From positions 1 through 64,000 of the forward strand of contig NZ_AUDQ01000010.1 of NCBI RefSeq assembly GCF_000425545.1: 64,000 nt of DNA, in the 5' to 3' direction. The position numbers and the translations under genes are program-made. A model generated the notes under the pieces. The model had not been told where the DNA came from, did not search any database, and saw nothing but the letters and a program-made list of their open reading frames with translations. This stretch comes from Sporosarcina ureae DSM 2281 (GTDB taxonomy: Bacteria; Bacillota; Bacilli; Bacillales_A; Planococcaceae). Below are positions 25,452 through 33,625 of the stretch, in pieces. The number at the start of each line of letters is the position of its first letter. Positions within the stretch are counted from its first letter, which is position 1.

Positions 25452-26863
25452 GAATCATCCGCCTTCAATTCTTCTTGTCTATTTTTCCAAAACATCCGTA
25501 AATACGGCTCACTGAAACTGTCTTTGTTCACCAAATACAACAACAAACCCAGCATTCCGAGTACCATACCTGCTAGACCAAATGCCGTCGTATATAACAA
25601 TAGTAAAAAACGGCAGACCCGGACAGCATAATTCATTTCACTTATCGGGATAACAAAGGTGGAGATCGCTACAAGGGAGACGACGATGACCATGATGTTT
25701 GATGTCAATGCAGCCTCTACTGCTGCAGTTCCAAGTATAAGTCCCCCAACTGTTGTAGCCGTAGCGCTGATACTATTTGGCAACCGCATACTAGCTTCCG
25801 TCAGCAGTTCAATAAAGATCAACATGAAAAACACTTCAATAAATGAGGGATACGGAACGCCAATCCTGCTCGCAGCCACCGTCAAGGCAAGCTCTGTCCT
25901 GAGGACTTCCGGTGTATAGGAAGTAACCCCAACATATATAGATGGCAGCATAATACATGTAAACAATCCTGCATATCGAAGAAACCGGATTAACGATACT
26001 ACCCAAAAGGAGTAATACGCATCTTCCATCGAAAGCATAAAATCAAAAAACGTTGTAGGTGCAATAATTGCATGAGGGCTTCCATCTACTAAAATAATAA
26101 CTTTTCCAACCGCCATATTATGAAGTATACGATCCGGTCGCTCAGTCAGAAGACTGGTTGGAAACAAGCTGTATTTTTTATTATTCATGTAATACTGTAA
26201 GTCTGAACTTCCCTGAACTAGTTCTACCTCTAAGGTGAGAATACGTTTTCTGATTATCTTCAATAGTTGGGGTTTTACTCTTTCTTCATCATAAATTAAC
26301 GCAATATCACGATTCGAAGCATCTTCCAATTGCATTGGTTCAATAATTAAGGACGGCTTATGATAACGTTGCCGAATTACGTTAATATTCGTCTCAATAC
26401 TCTCACTCAGTCCAAGTTGGGGACCATGAATGGTAGGTTCCATAATGGCTTCTTGCACCGCATTGGCTGCTACTATCTTTAACTCAAGTAACGTTATTTG
26501 CTTGTCGATCATGACAAATACATTACCCTTCGTTATTTCTATAAGAACCTCTTCATCCCCAGTTGGCATCTTGGTTTCATAAGGTAATGACTGAATATAC
26601 TCTGCAAAATTCTGTTCGGCTGACATCTCATAGAAAGGTTTCACCACAATTTCTTGTAGTTGCATCATATCCACTACACTTTTCAAATACAAAAGGTGCA
26701 CTACTCGATCTCTACTTTTCAAGGTTTTTTTCACTATATCCGCGGTTGGTTCCAGTCGTGTAGCCAAACGTGTAAAGTATGCAGGTGGCTCTATATGACA
26801 TGTTGCTTCATCCATACTCATCACTACTTTCTGATCAAACAAGTTATTTGTTAGTTTGTCCAA
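25448..26863 (-). CDS. Spore germination protein GerA subunit
   Basis: A 471-residue GerAA/GerKA-type protein. A soluble N-terminal domain (about 1-270) contains VILVDGSPHAIIAPTTFFDFM at its end, followed by about five membrane helices including MLPSIYVGVTSYTPEVLRTELALTVAASRIGVPYPSFIEV and EASMRLPNSISATATTVGGLILG. GerAA subunits assemble into an ion channel that starts germination. The start is read as TTG at 26861-26863 with AAGGA very close; the internal ATG 45 nt later is possible. It is the first gene of gerA-B-C. Confidence 0.92.
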   Translation of the reverse strand: MDKLTNNLFDQKVVMSMDEATCHIEPPAYFTRLATRLEPTADIVKKTLKSRDRVVHLLYLKSVVDMMQLQEIVVKPFYEMSAEQNFAEYIQSLPYETKMPTGDEEVLIEITKGNVFVMIDKQITLLELKIVAANAVQEAIMEPTIHGPQLGLSESIETNINVIRQRYHKPSLIIEPMQLEDASNRDIALIYDEERVKPQLLKIIRKRILTLEVELVQGSSDLQYYMNNKKYSLFPTSLLTERPDRILHNMAVGKVIILVDGSPHAIIAPTTFFDFMLSMEDAYYSFWVVSLIRFLRYAGLFTCIMLPSIYVGVTSYTPEVLRTELALTVAASRIGVPYPSFIEVFFMLIFIELLTEASMRLPNSISATATTVGGLILGTAAVEAALTSNIMVIVVSLVAISTFVIPISEMNYAVRVCRFLLLLYTTAFGLAGMVLGMLGLLLYLVNKDSFSEPYLRMFWKNRQEELKADDS

Positions 26864-26999
26864 TCCTTGGAAATTTAATCATAAGAGTGTAGAAATACTC
26901 TTCTTCATTTAAATCCTTAAATAGTGTTTTATGAGATCAAATATAGGTTATGATGTAAAGAGGACTACATTTTTTAAAGCTACGAGAGGAGGAATCGCT

Positions 27000-27212
27000 A
27001 TGAACTTAGCCGCAATTGGAGTACCTGGCTTAATTATTATTTTAGTGATTATTTTAATTTTGTTCGGACCCCGTAAATTACCCGAAATTGGTTCGGCAGT
27101 AGGAAAAACGTTGTCTGAATTCAAGAAATCGGCAAAAGACATTATGGATGATGATGATGAGCCCAAGAAAATAGAAGTGCAAAAAGTAGAAACGAAAGAA
27201 CAAGTGAAATAA
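27000..27212 (+). CDS. tatA: Twin-arginine translocase subunit TatA
   Basis: A 70-residue protein with one N-terminal membrane helix ([24 protein letters not shown]), an amphipathic helix beginning at the [10 protein letters not shown] hinge, and an acidic/lysine-rich tail. TatA forms the protein-conducting oligomer for folded exports. ATG at 27000 is preceded by GAGGAGG; the longer frame is not used. No tatC lies in the window. At least one likely Tat substrate is encoded at 52567-53400. Confidence 0.95.
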   Translation: MNLAAIGVPGLIIILVIILILFGPRKLPEIGSAVGKTLSEFKKSAKDIMDDDDEPKKIEVQKVETKEQVK

Positions 27213-27222
27213 AAATCTATAC

Positions 27223-27257
27223 AAAAAATCCAATCACGTATGTGATTGGATTTTTAC
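27223..27257 (+). terminator. tatA terminator
   Basis: The stem AAAAATCCAATCA / TGATTGGATTTTT begins about 10 nt after the stop. It also has an A-run on the other side and could serve the convergent LysR gene. Confidence 0.9.
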
Positions 27258-27299
27258 GTATTATGGTCTTTACCTACAGTCACAATCGCACCATATGGA

Positions 27300-28205
27300 T
27301 TACTGCCAGTCATGGGTAATGTCGGTACGTATAGAATCTACTAACTCCCAAAAATGAGACGTCGCTTTAGAAACTCGTTCACCCTTCGTCTTAATCATGA
27401 CTGGCTCAACACGGAAATCAAATTGCTTTAATTCATAGATTTTTAATTGTTCCATTGGTACCGCATAAGCTACTCGTGGAATAATAGAAAAGCCTAAACC
27501 TTTACTAACCATTGCAATTACGGTGGTCAGATCTTTGCTCTCCATTACAATGTCTGGAATAGTATGTGCTTCTTGAAAAGCTTTTAGGATGTTTTCATAA
27601 TACGAATGGCCTTCCATTGCAGCAAGCATAATAAAAGGATGCTCGGCAAGATCTTGAAATGTAACAAGCTCGGATGAAAAAACATCTCCCCAGCTCCGCG
27701 GACACACTACCACATATTCCTGTTGTTTTAACGCCAATACATCACAGTGTGCACTATGTTCCAGTCGCAATAACAAAGCGACCTCAATTTCTTTATGATC
27801 CAGCTTCCTCAGCAATTCTTCGGAATTCCCTTTTTCAATGCTGATTTTGACATTCGGAAACAGTTTACGATATATGCTGACGTAGTCAACGAGCAGATTC
27901 AAGCAGGCAGACGAAACACCAATACGTAATGTTCCTGCACTACCTTTTTCAATTTCCTCGATTTGTCTCTTAACGTCCTCCATGCTAAGTAGTGATTTTT
28001 TTGCATATCGATACAGGATATGACCTGTTTCTGTCAGCTCCCATTTTTTTCGATAGCGATGAATCAACGTTGTACCAAGTTCCATCTCAAGCCTCTTCAA
28101 TTGTTGACTAAGTGGTGGCTGAGCTATGTGCAGAATAAGTGCAGCTTTCGAAATACTTTCTTGATCTACAATTTCCTTGAAATAATGAAGCTGTTTAATC
28201 TCCAT
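27300..28205 (-). CDS. LysR-family transcription regulator
   Basis: A 301-residue LysR-type regulator. The N-terminal winged helix is MEIKQLHYFKEIVDQESISKAALILHIAQPPLSQQLKRLEMELG, and the C-terminal substrate-binding domain has GTLRIGVSSACLNLLVDYV and ATVIAMVSKGLGFSIIPRVA-like sequence. ATG at 28203-28205 has GGAG 8 nt upstream. It is transcribed divergently from the membrane protein at 28328, its likely target in the usual LysR arrangement. The 120-bp gap is AT-rich, with a dyad ATAT-ATTATTT-ATAT near 28255-28270. Confidence 0.92.
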   Translation of the reverse strand: MEIKQLHYFKEIVDQESISKAALILHIAQPPLSQQLKRLEMELGTTLIHRYRKKWELTETGHILYRYAKKSLLSMEDVKRQIEEIEKGSAGTLRIGVSSACLNLLVDYVSIYRKLFPNVKISIEKGNSEELLRKLDHKEIEVALLLRLEHSAHCDVLALKQQEYVVVCPRSWGDVFSSELVTFQDLAEHPFIMLAAMEGHSYYENILKAFQEAHTIPDIVMESKDLTTVIAMVSKGLGFSIIPRVAYAVPMEQLKIYELKQFDFRVEPVMIKTKGERVSKATSHFWELVDSIRTDITHDWQ

Positions 28206-28327
28206 GGTTCTCACTCCGTTATACACTATTTCATATGTCGTCTTTCACTATTATATATTATTTATATCTCACTTTACATGATAAAATTAATTGTGTTAGA
28301 TAACGAAAGCAGAGGTCCTTCTTCCAT

Positions 28328-29029
28328 ATGAATACTATTTCCAAACGACTTACCCTGTATGTAATAGGGTTATTTTTATTATCACTAGGCGTTAGCTTCT
28401 CTATACAGGCTAACCTTGGAGTTTCTCCTGTTTCATCATTAGCTTACGCTATCTCCCTCACATCCGGATTAACGATAGGGATAACGACAATACTTGCAAA
28501 TATTTTATTTGTTTTCGCACAGATTCTTTTGAATAAAAAACGTGTTGGATTACGTGAATTCGTTGTTCAGTTAGTTATCGTATTCCTATTTGGTGTTTTT
28601 ATGGATTTGACATTGGCCATCGTACAATTACTTCCTGCTCCTGAAACACTAGTAGGTAAGTATTTATTTTTATTGATAAGTTTTTATATTATATCAGCTG
28701 GATTGTTAGCCTATTTTTCAGCGGAATTGCCCTTAATGCCTTACGATGCACTGACGTATGTTGTAAGCGACCAATTTAAGATGAAATTCGGCAAAGCGAA
28801 AATCACTAGTGATTTGGTAAACGTCTCACTTGCGGGTATCGTCTGTTTAGTGTTTATTCAATCACTTGGGGCCATCGGTATAGGAACTATACTCGCCGCA
28901 TATTTTATTGGGAAAATTCTTGGCAAGATCATGCCGCGTTTTCAGCCACTACTACAGAGTTGGGTATACAAAGGTAAAGATGTTGTAACGGTCAAAGAAA
29001 AAGAGGTAGTTGACCCTATTCAGCAATAA
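28328..29029 (+). CDS. YczE/YyaS-type membrane protein
   Basis: A 233-residue protein with about five or six hydrophobic helices, resembling the YczE/YyaS/YitT group of inner-membrane proteins (LGVSFSIQANLGVSPVSSLAYAIS; GTILAAYFIGKILGK near the C-terminus). The biochemical role is unknown; B. subtilis YczE is needed for surfactin production. It is divergent from a LysR gene that may control it. Confidence 0.8.
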   Translation: MNTISKRLTLYVIGLFLLSLGVSFSIQANLGVSPVSSLAYAISLTSGLTIGITTILANILFVFAQILLNKKRVGLREFVVQLVIVFLFGVFMDLTLAIVQLLPAPETLVGKYLFLLISFYIISAGLLAYFSAELPLMPYDALTYVVSDQFKMKFGKAKITSDLVNVSLAGIVCLVFIQSLGAIGIGTILAAYFIGKILGKIMPRFQPLLQSWVYKGKDVVTVKEKEVVDPIQQ

Positions 29030-29045
29030 TTTTATATAAACAAAA

Positions 29046-29122
29046 GGAGATGCTGAAAGTCGTAACAAAACGGCTTCGGCATCTCCTATTCATTTCAACA
29101 TCAGTAGCTTAGCTTTGAAATG
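29046..29122 (+). terminator. Double hairpin after the YczE-like gene
   Basis: A 12-bp stem (GGAGATGCTGAA / TTCGGCATCTCC, one wobble pair) is followed by a second repeat, CATTTCAA / TTGAAATG (29091-29122). Neither has a strong T-run, so termination strength is uncertain. Confidence 0.5.
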
Positions 29123-29172
29123 AATGCTGTTTTCACTATTTACTGTTAGCCCAATAATCCCTCATAACTAAT

Positions 29173-29955
29173 TTAGTTCTTAAACACCAATTTAAACGTC
29201 TCACAAACTACCGGCATTTCATGATGAAAATCTTGATGAACTTCCTTTAATTCTTTTATGAAAAACTCTTCGTGAACTTCTTGCCAATAACGCAATGAAC
29301 GATCACCTTCACCTTCCAAATACGCATGCTCTTCTGTCACTTTATCAAAAGGCACTACTTTTACTGAAACAGTCTCCACGACTGCGACTGCCATTCCCTT
29401 GCCGTCAAGAATGATATTATGAAGACCTACCATCGGTAATGGTTCACCTTCTAATTCATAGAGTCTATAGTTAGATGAAGTCGCTGTTTTAGTTCCCTTC
29501 ACTACTAATTCTGCAAGTTCATCCGCCATTTGTTTCGAATTTCCGAAAGACCATGCTTCGTAATGTTCAGGTGCATCGGGATGAACATTCTTAAATTCTT
29601 CCCACATCCGTTGAATTGACTCGTTACTAATATATTCTTTCCATGCGGTTATTCCGCCTTCCAATACCGTAACATCGTAATCTCTACTAGAAAGGATATT
29701 TGCACATTTAGTTGCAGAATTTCCTGTTGTACATGTAATAATCATTTCTCTATCTTTCGTTAACTGTGGATTCACTTTCTCTACTTCGTCTTCTAACGCA
29801 AAGATTTCCGTTTTCGGCATGTTTATATCTTCTACCGTGTTAGCTTCGATATGAAAATGGTTATATTTGTCCTCAGCACGTACATCTACAAGTACAAGTG
29901 CTTCCTCGGCTTTTATTTTCCTGAACAATTCCTCTGCAGTAATCGTTTTAACCAT
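29173..29955 (-). CDS. Rhodanese-ASCH domain fusion protein
   Basis: A 260-residue protein with two separate modules. Residues 1-108 are a rhodanese domain: LVDVRAEDKYNHFHIEANTVEDINMP, the active-site loop CTTGNSA with Cys75, and LEGGITAWKE. Residues 117-258 are an ASCH domain: EAWSFGNSKQMADELAELVVKGTKTATSS, VPFDKVTEEHAYLEGEGDRSL and YWQEVHEEFF. ASCH domains have a PUA-like fold; the homologue YqfB hydrolyses N4-acetylcytidine. I do not know a described protein with this pairing. A sulfur-transfer and modified-nucleoside role is only a guess. A 7-7-7 inverted repeat overlaps the promoter. Confidence 0.85.
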   Translation of the reverse strand: MVKTITAEELFRKIKAEEALVLVDVRAEDKYNHFHIEANTVEDINMPKTEIFALEDEVEKVNPQLTKDREMIITCTTGNSATKCANILSSRDYDVTVLEGGITAWKEYISNESIQRMWEEFKNVHPDAPEHYEAWSFGNSKQMADELAELVVKGTKTATSSNYRLYELEGEPLPMVGLHNIILDGKGMAVAVVETVSVKVVPFDKVTEEHAYLEGEGDRSLRYWQEVHEEFFIKELKEVHQDFHHEMPVVCETFKLVFKN

Positions 29956-29979
29956 AAACGAATCATCTCCTTGCTTCTA

Positions 29980-30000
29980 CTATAATACCTCTCATTATAG
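29980..30000. promoter_or_regulatory. Inverted repeat over the rhodanese-ASCH promoter
   Basis: CTATAAT-ACCTCTC-ATTATAG is a perfect 7-7-7 repeat, about 25 nt upstream of the start. Both arms can be read as -10 elements on the minus strand, so a repressor here would block transcription. The regulator is unknown. Confidence 0.4.
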
Positions 30001-30153
30001 CTGTAACTAACTATATTTTGATACGTGAAGCTATTTATGTAGTTAATTATATTTTATAACAATAAAAAGATAGGTATCCTCCAAGAAAATTAATTAGAGA
30101 ACGTCCTATCTATTCGTAGTATGTAACAAAGTATTGAGTTTTATACATCTTTT

Positions 30154-30192
30154 ATAAAAATACTCAGTCAAACGTAGTTGACTGAGTATTTT
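30154..30192 (-). terminator. Acyl-CoA thioesterase terminator
   Basis: The stem AAATACTCAGTCAA / TTGACTGAGTATTT overlaps the stop codon region, and a T-rich tail follows on the minus strand. Confidence 0.85.
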
Positions 30193-30727
30193 ATGCATTG
30201 ACTTGTGCCGGATCATGCCATGGATAGTTATTCGTTAATACTGAGGCCAAATCTTTACTTTGCTGTTTACGCATGATACGAATTTCCGCTCGCTGTGGTG
30301 CAGTTTCATGTAAATATATTTCTTCTTCTGTTTCAGGAATAACACGTGGAACCGTTAGTGGCTTTTTATTTTCATCCAATGCAACAAATGTTAACAATGA
30401 GGTGGCCGCAATTTTACAACTACCAGTTGCCAAATCCTCCGCAATAACTTTCACAAATATTTCCATGGAAGATTTTCCAGTCCATGTCACATATGACTCA
30501 AAGCAGACTGAATCGGAAGGACGGATTGGATACAGAAAGTCAACGGAATCCATAGATGCCGTAACACAATCTGCTCTGCTGTGCCGAGCTGCTGAAATCG
30601 ATGCAATTTGATCAATATCGCTCATTAAACGTCCGCCAAACAATGTATTATGGTTGTTGACATCATTTGGAAATACCCTGCTCGTTCGTACGACCCTTGA
30701 TTCCCGACACTGCTTTTCTAGTTTCAT
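30191..30727 (-). CDS. Acyl-CoA thioesterase (hotdog fold, YkhA-like)
   Basis: A 178-residue single hotdog-domain protein that hydrolyses acyl-CoA. Motifs include VFPNDVNNHNTLFGGRLMSDIDQIASISAARHS, where the Asn/Asp of NHNTLFGG belongs to the active site, and VDFLYPIRPSDSVCFESYVTWTGKSSMEIFVKV. ATG at 30725-30727 is preferred, with GGAGGAGG about 11 nt upstream; a TTG start 33 nt earlier would place that site inside the gene. It is a single-gene transcript. Confidence 0.93.
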   Translation of the reverse strand: MKLEKQCRESRVVRTSRVFPNDVNNHNTLFGGRLMSDIDQIASISAARHSRADCVTASMDSVDFLYPIRPSDSVCFESYVTWTGKSSMEIFVKVIAEDLATGSCKIAATSLLTFVALDENKKPLTVPRVIPETEEEIYLHETAPQRAEIRIMRKQQSKDLASVLTNNYPWHDPAQVNA

Positions 30728-30872
30728 TGTAAATATGGCCTCCTCCAAGATGTGAACCAAATTACTCTATGAGTAATTTGAAAAATTAAAATATTCCCTT
30801 TTTGTATATCATCTAAATATACTCTTCGTTCACATAACTGTCAACAATGAAATCTAATTCATGCCTTTTGAC

Positions 30873-31694
30873 TCACTGCTTAATACTATCATGCAGTAAT
30901 GGAATATCTTTTTCCTTTAGTAAACCTACCTTGATTAAGCCTTTCATAATACCATCATCTGAACAAGATGCAGTGATGAAATCTGCTACCTCTTTTAATT
31001 CCGGTATGGCATTCTCCATAGCTACCCCGATACCTACTGTCTCGATCATTTGCATGTCATTCGCACCATCTCCAAATGCATAGCTGTTTTCAATAGGTAT
31101 ATTCATGTGTTCTAGCATTTTTTGAATACCAATCGCCTTGGAAGCCCCTTCTGGCAACATATCCACCGAGTTTTCATCCCATCTTATAAAGGAATAATCC
31201 TTGAATAACTCCATGTACTTTTCCGTTTCCTTAGGAGTGGAGTAAATTTGTACTTGATTCACGTCAGAGTGAGAATATACTTCAGAATCTACAGGGGGAT
31301 AAGGTATTTTTAAACGTGCTGTTCCCTCTTGAACAAGTGGATGTTCTTTTACGTTCGTTACGAATGACTCAAACGTGGAGTATGTCAATCCATGCCCTTG
31401 TTTATGTGCATAATCGGTAAGTTGTTGTATAACCTCAGGCTTCATAGGATTCGAGTAGATTATCTCTCCATCCAATACCACATGCTGTCCATTCATGGAA
31501 ATATAGGAATCAAACGATAGTTCTTCTAGTAACCATTTGAACATAAGTGGTGCCCTACCAGTACAAATAACAGTGTATATGCCTTTTTCCCGCAATGCCG
31601 CGAGTGATTGTTTCGTCGAGTCTAAAATTGTTTTGTCATGATTCATTAATGTTCCATCTAAATCAAAGAACACGATCTTTTGATCTTGATTCAT
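30873..31694 (-). CDS. HAD-family phosphatase, Cof/YwpJ type
   Basis: A 273-residue HAD hydrolase of the Cof subgroup. Motif I is FFDLDGTLMN with the nucleophile Asp, motif II is VICTGRA, motif III Lys lies in EGASKAIGIQKML, and motif IV is AFGDGANDMQMIETVGIGVAMENA. A large C2 cap lies between motifs II and III. These enzymes dephosphorylate sugar phosphates or flavin-type cofactors; the substrate is not predictable. ATG at 31692-31694 has GGGG about 8 nt upstream. Confidence 0.93.
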   Translation of the reverse strand: MNQDQKIVFFDLDGTLMNHDKTILDSTKQSLAALREKGIYTVICTGRAPLMFKWLLEELSFDSYISMNGQHVVLDGEIIYSNPMKPEVIQQLTDYAHKQGHGLTYSTFESFVTNVKEHPLVQEGTARLKIPYPPVDSEVYSHSDVNQVQIYSTPKETEKYMELFKDYSFIRWDENSVDMLPEGASKAIGIQKMLEHMNIPIENSYAFGDGANDMQMIETVGIGVAMENAIPELKEVADFITASCSDDGIMKGLIKVGLLKEKDIPLLHDSIKQ

Positions 31695-31919
31695 TTTACA
31701 TACCCCTTTCATTACTCGTTGTCTACCATGTATTCTATCAACAACCCATCACATATGCTGTGAAGTTGCTTGAAAATTCAATATGCGATCACTAAAAACA
31801 ACAAACTGTATTTGATATTTTCGTGATGGCACGTTATTCTTTTTGTAGAACGCATTTTTTATTAAAAATAGGCGGAGGGTATTTAATAAATATCTTTGAA
31901 GATGGGCATCGACAGGTAG

Positions 31920-32281
31920 ATTGATCAATCCTTTAACACAAGATGCTTGTGCATTTTACGCTAATCACTCTGTATTGGAAGAGTTTGCAGGTGTTGTGTA
32001 TGAAGAGGATGAAGGAGTAAAAGTCGCAAATACATTAGCGGATGATAAAGCGGTCTTCATGAAAAACCATGTCCCCTTAACGGTTGATGCTATTGCACTT
32101 TGGTTTAGTAGGCTCGAACGTTCATGCCAGGTTCACTTAAGCCGCCGGCATTGTAAGTCCTATTCCTCCAGAGCATGCCGAAAGCACTCCAAAACAAGTA
32201 GGTAGGGATATTGACGGTTAGCAAAATTTCAACCCACTATGGGAAAAAATCATACGCGAAGAGCCCGACCTTTTGAATTGA
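31920..32281 (+). pseudogene. Class II aldolase/adducin-family pseudogene
   Basis: Translated segments match the C-terminal half of class II aldolase-like proteins: LTQDACAFYANHSVLEEFAGVVYEEDEG, DDKAVFMKNHVPLTVD, WFSRLERSCQVHL, then after a frame change near 32141 AGIVSPIPPEHAESTPKQVGRD, a stop at 32219-32221, and finally NFNPLWEKIIREEPDLLN. The N-terminal half with the metal-binding HSHP-type motifs is missing. At least one frameshift, one in-frame stop and an N-terminal deletion show the gene is dead. Confidence 0.85.
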
Positions 32282-32329
32282 TTTCCGTACGTTAACAATC
32301 ATTGTATACCATAGAGAGAGGAGAATCGT

Positions 32330-33076
32330 ATGTACTCAGACACATTCATTCGTGGAATGCGTTTAAAGCGTGATCAAGTTCCTTCATTTGAAGAGTATCC
32401 TTTTCATTTGCCAAGTATCAACACGCTAACTGAGCTAGTTTTGCATCCGAACGTGACATTTTTTGTCGGAGAGAATGGTATGGGGAAGTCGACATTACTT
32501 GAGGCTATTGCCGTTGCCTTTGGTTTCAATCCTGAAGGTGGTTCACTAAACTTCAACTTTTCTACTTATAATTCCCATTCCGTATTGGATGAATATATTA
32601 CGCTCATCAAAGGCGTCATACGACCGACCGATGGATTCTTTTTGCGTGCTGAAACTTTCTACAATTTAGCAACGACAATTGAAGAGCTAGATCGTGCACC
32701 TGGTCCTAGCCCTAGGATTATAGATGGCTTTGGGGGGACTTCATTGCATGAACAGTCCCATGGCGAATCATTTTGGGCAACATTCATTCATCGCTTTAGA
32801 GGGAATGGCATTTATTTACTGGATGAGCCAGAAGCAGCTTTATCACCAATGCGTCAACTATCCATGTTAAGCAGGATCCACGATTTAGTTGGTGAAGGCT
32901 CACAGTTCATGATTGCAACGCACTCCCCACTTCTACTATCTTATCCAGGTGCAAAAATCATCGAATTTACTGATGAAGGTGCGCAAGAAACGACACTAGA
33001 AGAAACAAGTCATTACCAAATTATGAAGCAGTTTTTTGATGATAAGGACCGTATGTTACATTATTTGCTAAAATAA
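32330..33076 (+). CDS. Stand-alone AAA/ABC-type ATPase
   Basis: A 248-residue predicted ATPase of the SMC/ABC-like class. Walker A is FVGENGMGKSTLLEAIA, the signature-like region is LHEQSHGESFWATF, Walker B is GIYLLDEPEAALSP, and the H-loop is MIATHSPLLLSYPGAKI. No membrane or binding partner is encoded next door. Similar stand-alone ATPases are widespread in Bacillales with no assigned role. A good GAGAGGAG site precedes the ATG, and a strong terminator follows. Confidence 0.88.
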   Translation: MYSDTFIRGMRLKRDQVPSFEEYPFHLPSINTLTELVLHPNVTFFVGENGMGKSTLLEAIAVAFGFNPEGGSLNFNFSTYNSHSVLDEYITLIKGVIRPTDGFFLRAETFYNLATTIEELDRAPGPSPRIIDGFGGTSLHEQSHGESFWATFIHRFRGNGIYLLDEPEAALSPMRQLSMLSRIHDLVGEGSQFMIATHSPLLLSYPGAKIIEFTDEGAQETTLEETSHYQIMKQFFDDKDRMLHYLLK

Positions 33077-33088
33077 ATGAATAGGATG

Positions 33089-33124
33089 AAAAAGCGATTA
33101 TTTCCGCGGAAATAATCGCTTTTT
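33089..33124. terminator. Bidirectional terminator, 36-bp perfect palindrome
   Basis: The half-site AAAAAGCGATTATTTCCG is exactly inverted. It lies between the convergent ATPase gene and the small gene at 33129-33275. Confidence 0.92.
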
Positions 33125-33128
33125 AACT

Positions 33129-33275
33129 TTATTTATTTTCCTTTTTCACTTGTTCCCTTGCATCTTTCTTTATTTCTTCTACCTGTTCTTCTGCTTTTTT
33201 TGCTGCATCATTAGCTACTTTTGCTGAACTCTTATCATGATCATCATTAGGTGTATCTGCATAACTCTTTGTCAT
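33129..33275 (-). CDS. Small charged helical protein, unknown
   Basis: A 48-residue frame, too short for most gene finders. It starts MTKSYADTPNDDHDK and continues as an Ala/Lys/Glu-rich helix (AANDAAKKAEEQ-type heptads) ending KKENK. GGGAG lies about 8-9 nt before the ATG and a strong terminator follows the stop, which is the main support. No family recognised; the composition resembles small stress-type hydrophilic proteins. Confidence 0.6.
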   Translation of the reverse strand: MTKSYADTPNDDHDKSSAKVANDAAKKAEEQVEEIKKDAREQVKKENK

Positions 33276-33403
33276 TTTCCACACTCCCGTCTAATTTATA
33301 TAACTTTATTATTCCCAAGAACTGCGAAATAAAAACACGCATTTTAAATTCCTCGTTTTTTCATGATACAATGAGGGTAAAACTTAAGAAAGGTGGACTA
33401 CTT

Positions 33404-33595
33404 GTGTCGAAGAAATTGGCTATGTATCTGTCCATGCTTGTAATCGGCTTTACATTTTTATTTTTAGCGATTTTTCTCGATTTACCTGAAAAATTGAAGT
33501 GGTTATTTTTAGCGATCGCAATCATATTAAATGTTACATGTGCGATAGCTGCGATGAGAATTGGCTTAAATGAGATGAAACCTAGTAAAAAATAA
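33404..33595 (+). CDS. Small two-helix membrane protein
   Basis: A 63-residue protein with two hydrophobic helices (MYLSMLVIGFTFLFLAIFL and WLFLAIAIILNVTCAIAAM). The start is GTG at 33404, with AAAGGTGG 7 nt upstream. It lies 30 nt ahead of the UbiB-like kinase gene, so the two are probably co-transcribed. No named family recognised. Confidence 0.65.
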   Translation: MSKKLAMYLSMLVIGFTFLFLAIFLDLPEKLKWLFLAIAIILNVTCAIAAMRIGLNEMKPSKK

Positions 33596-33625
33596 TTATG
33601 TATGTTGCAGAAAGAAGGACTGCCT

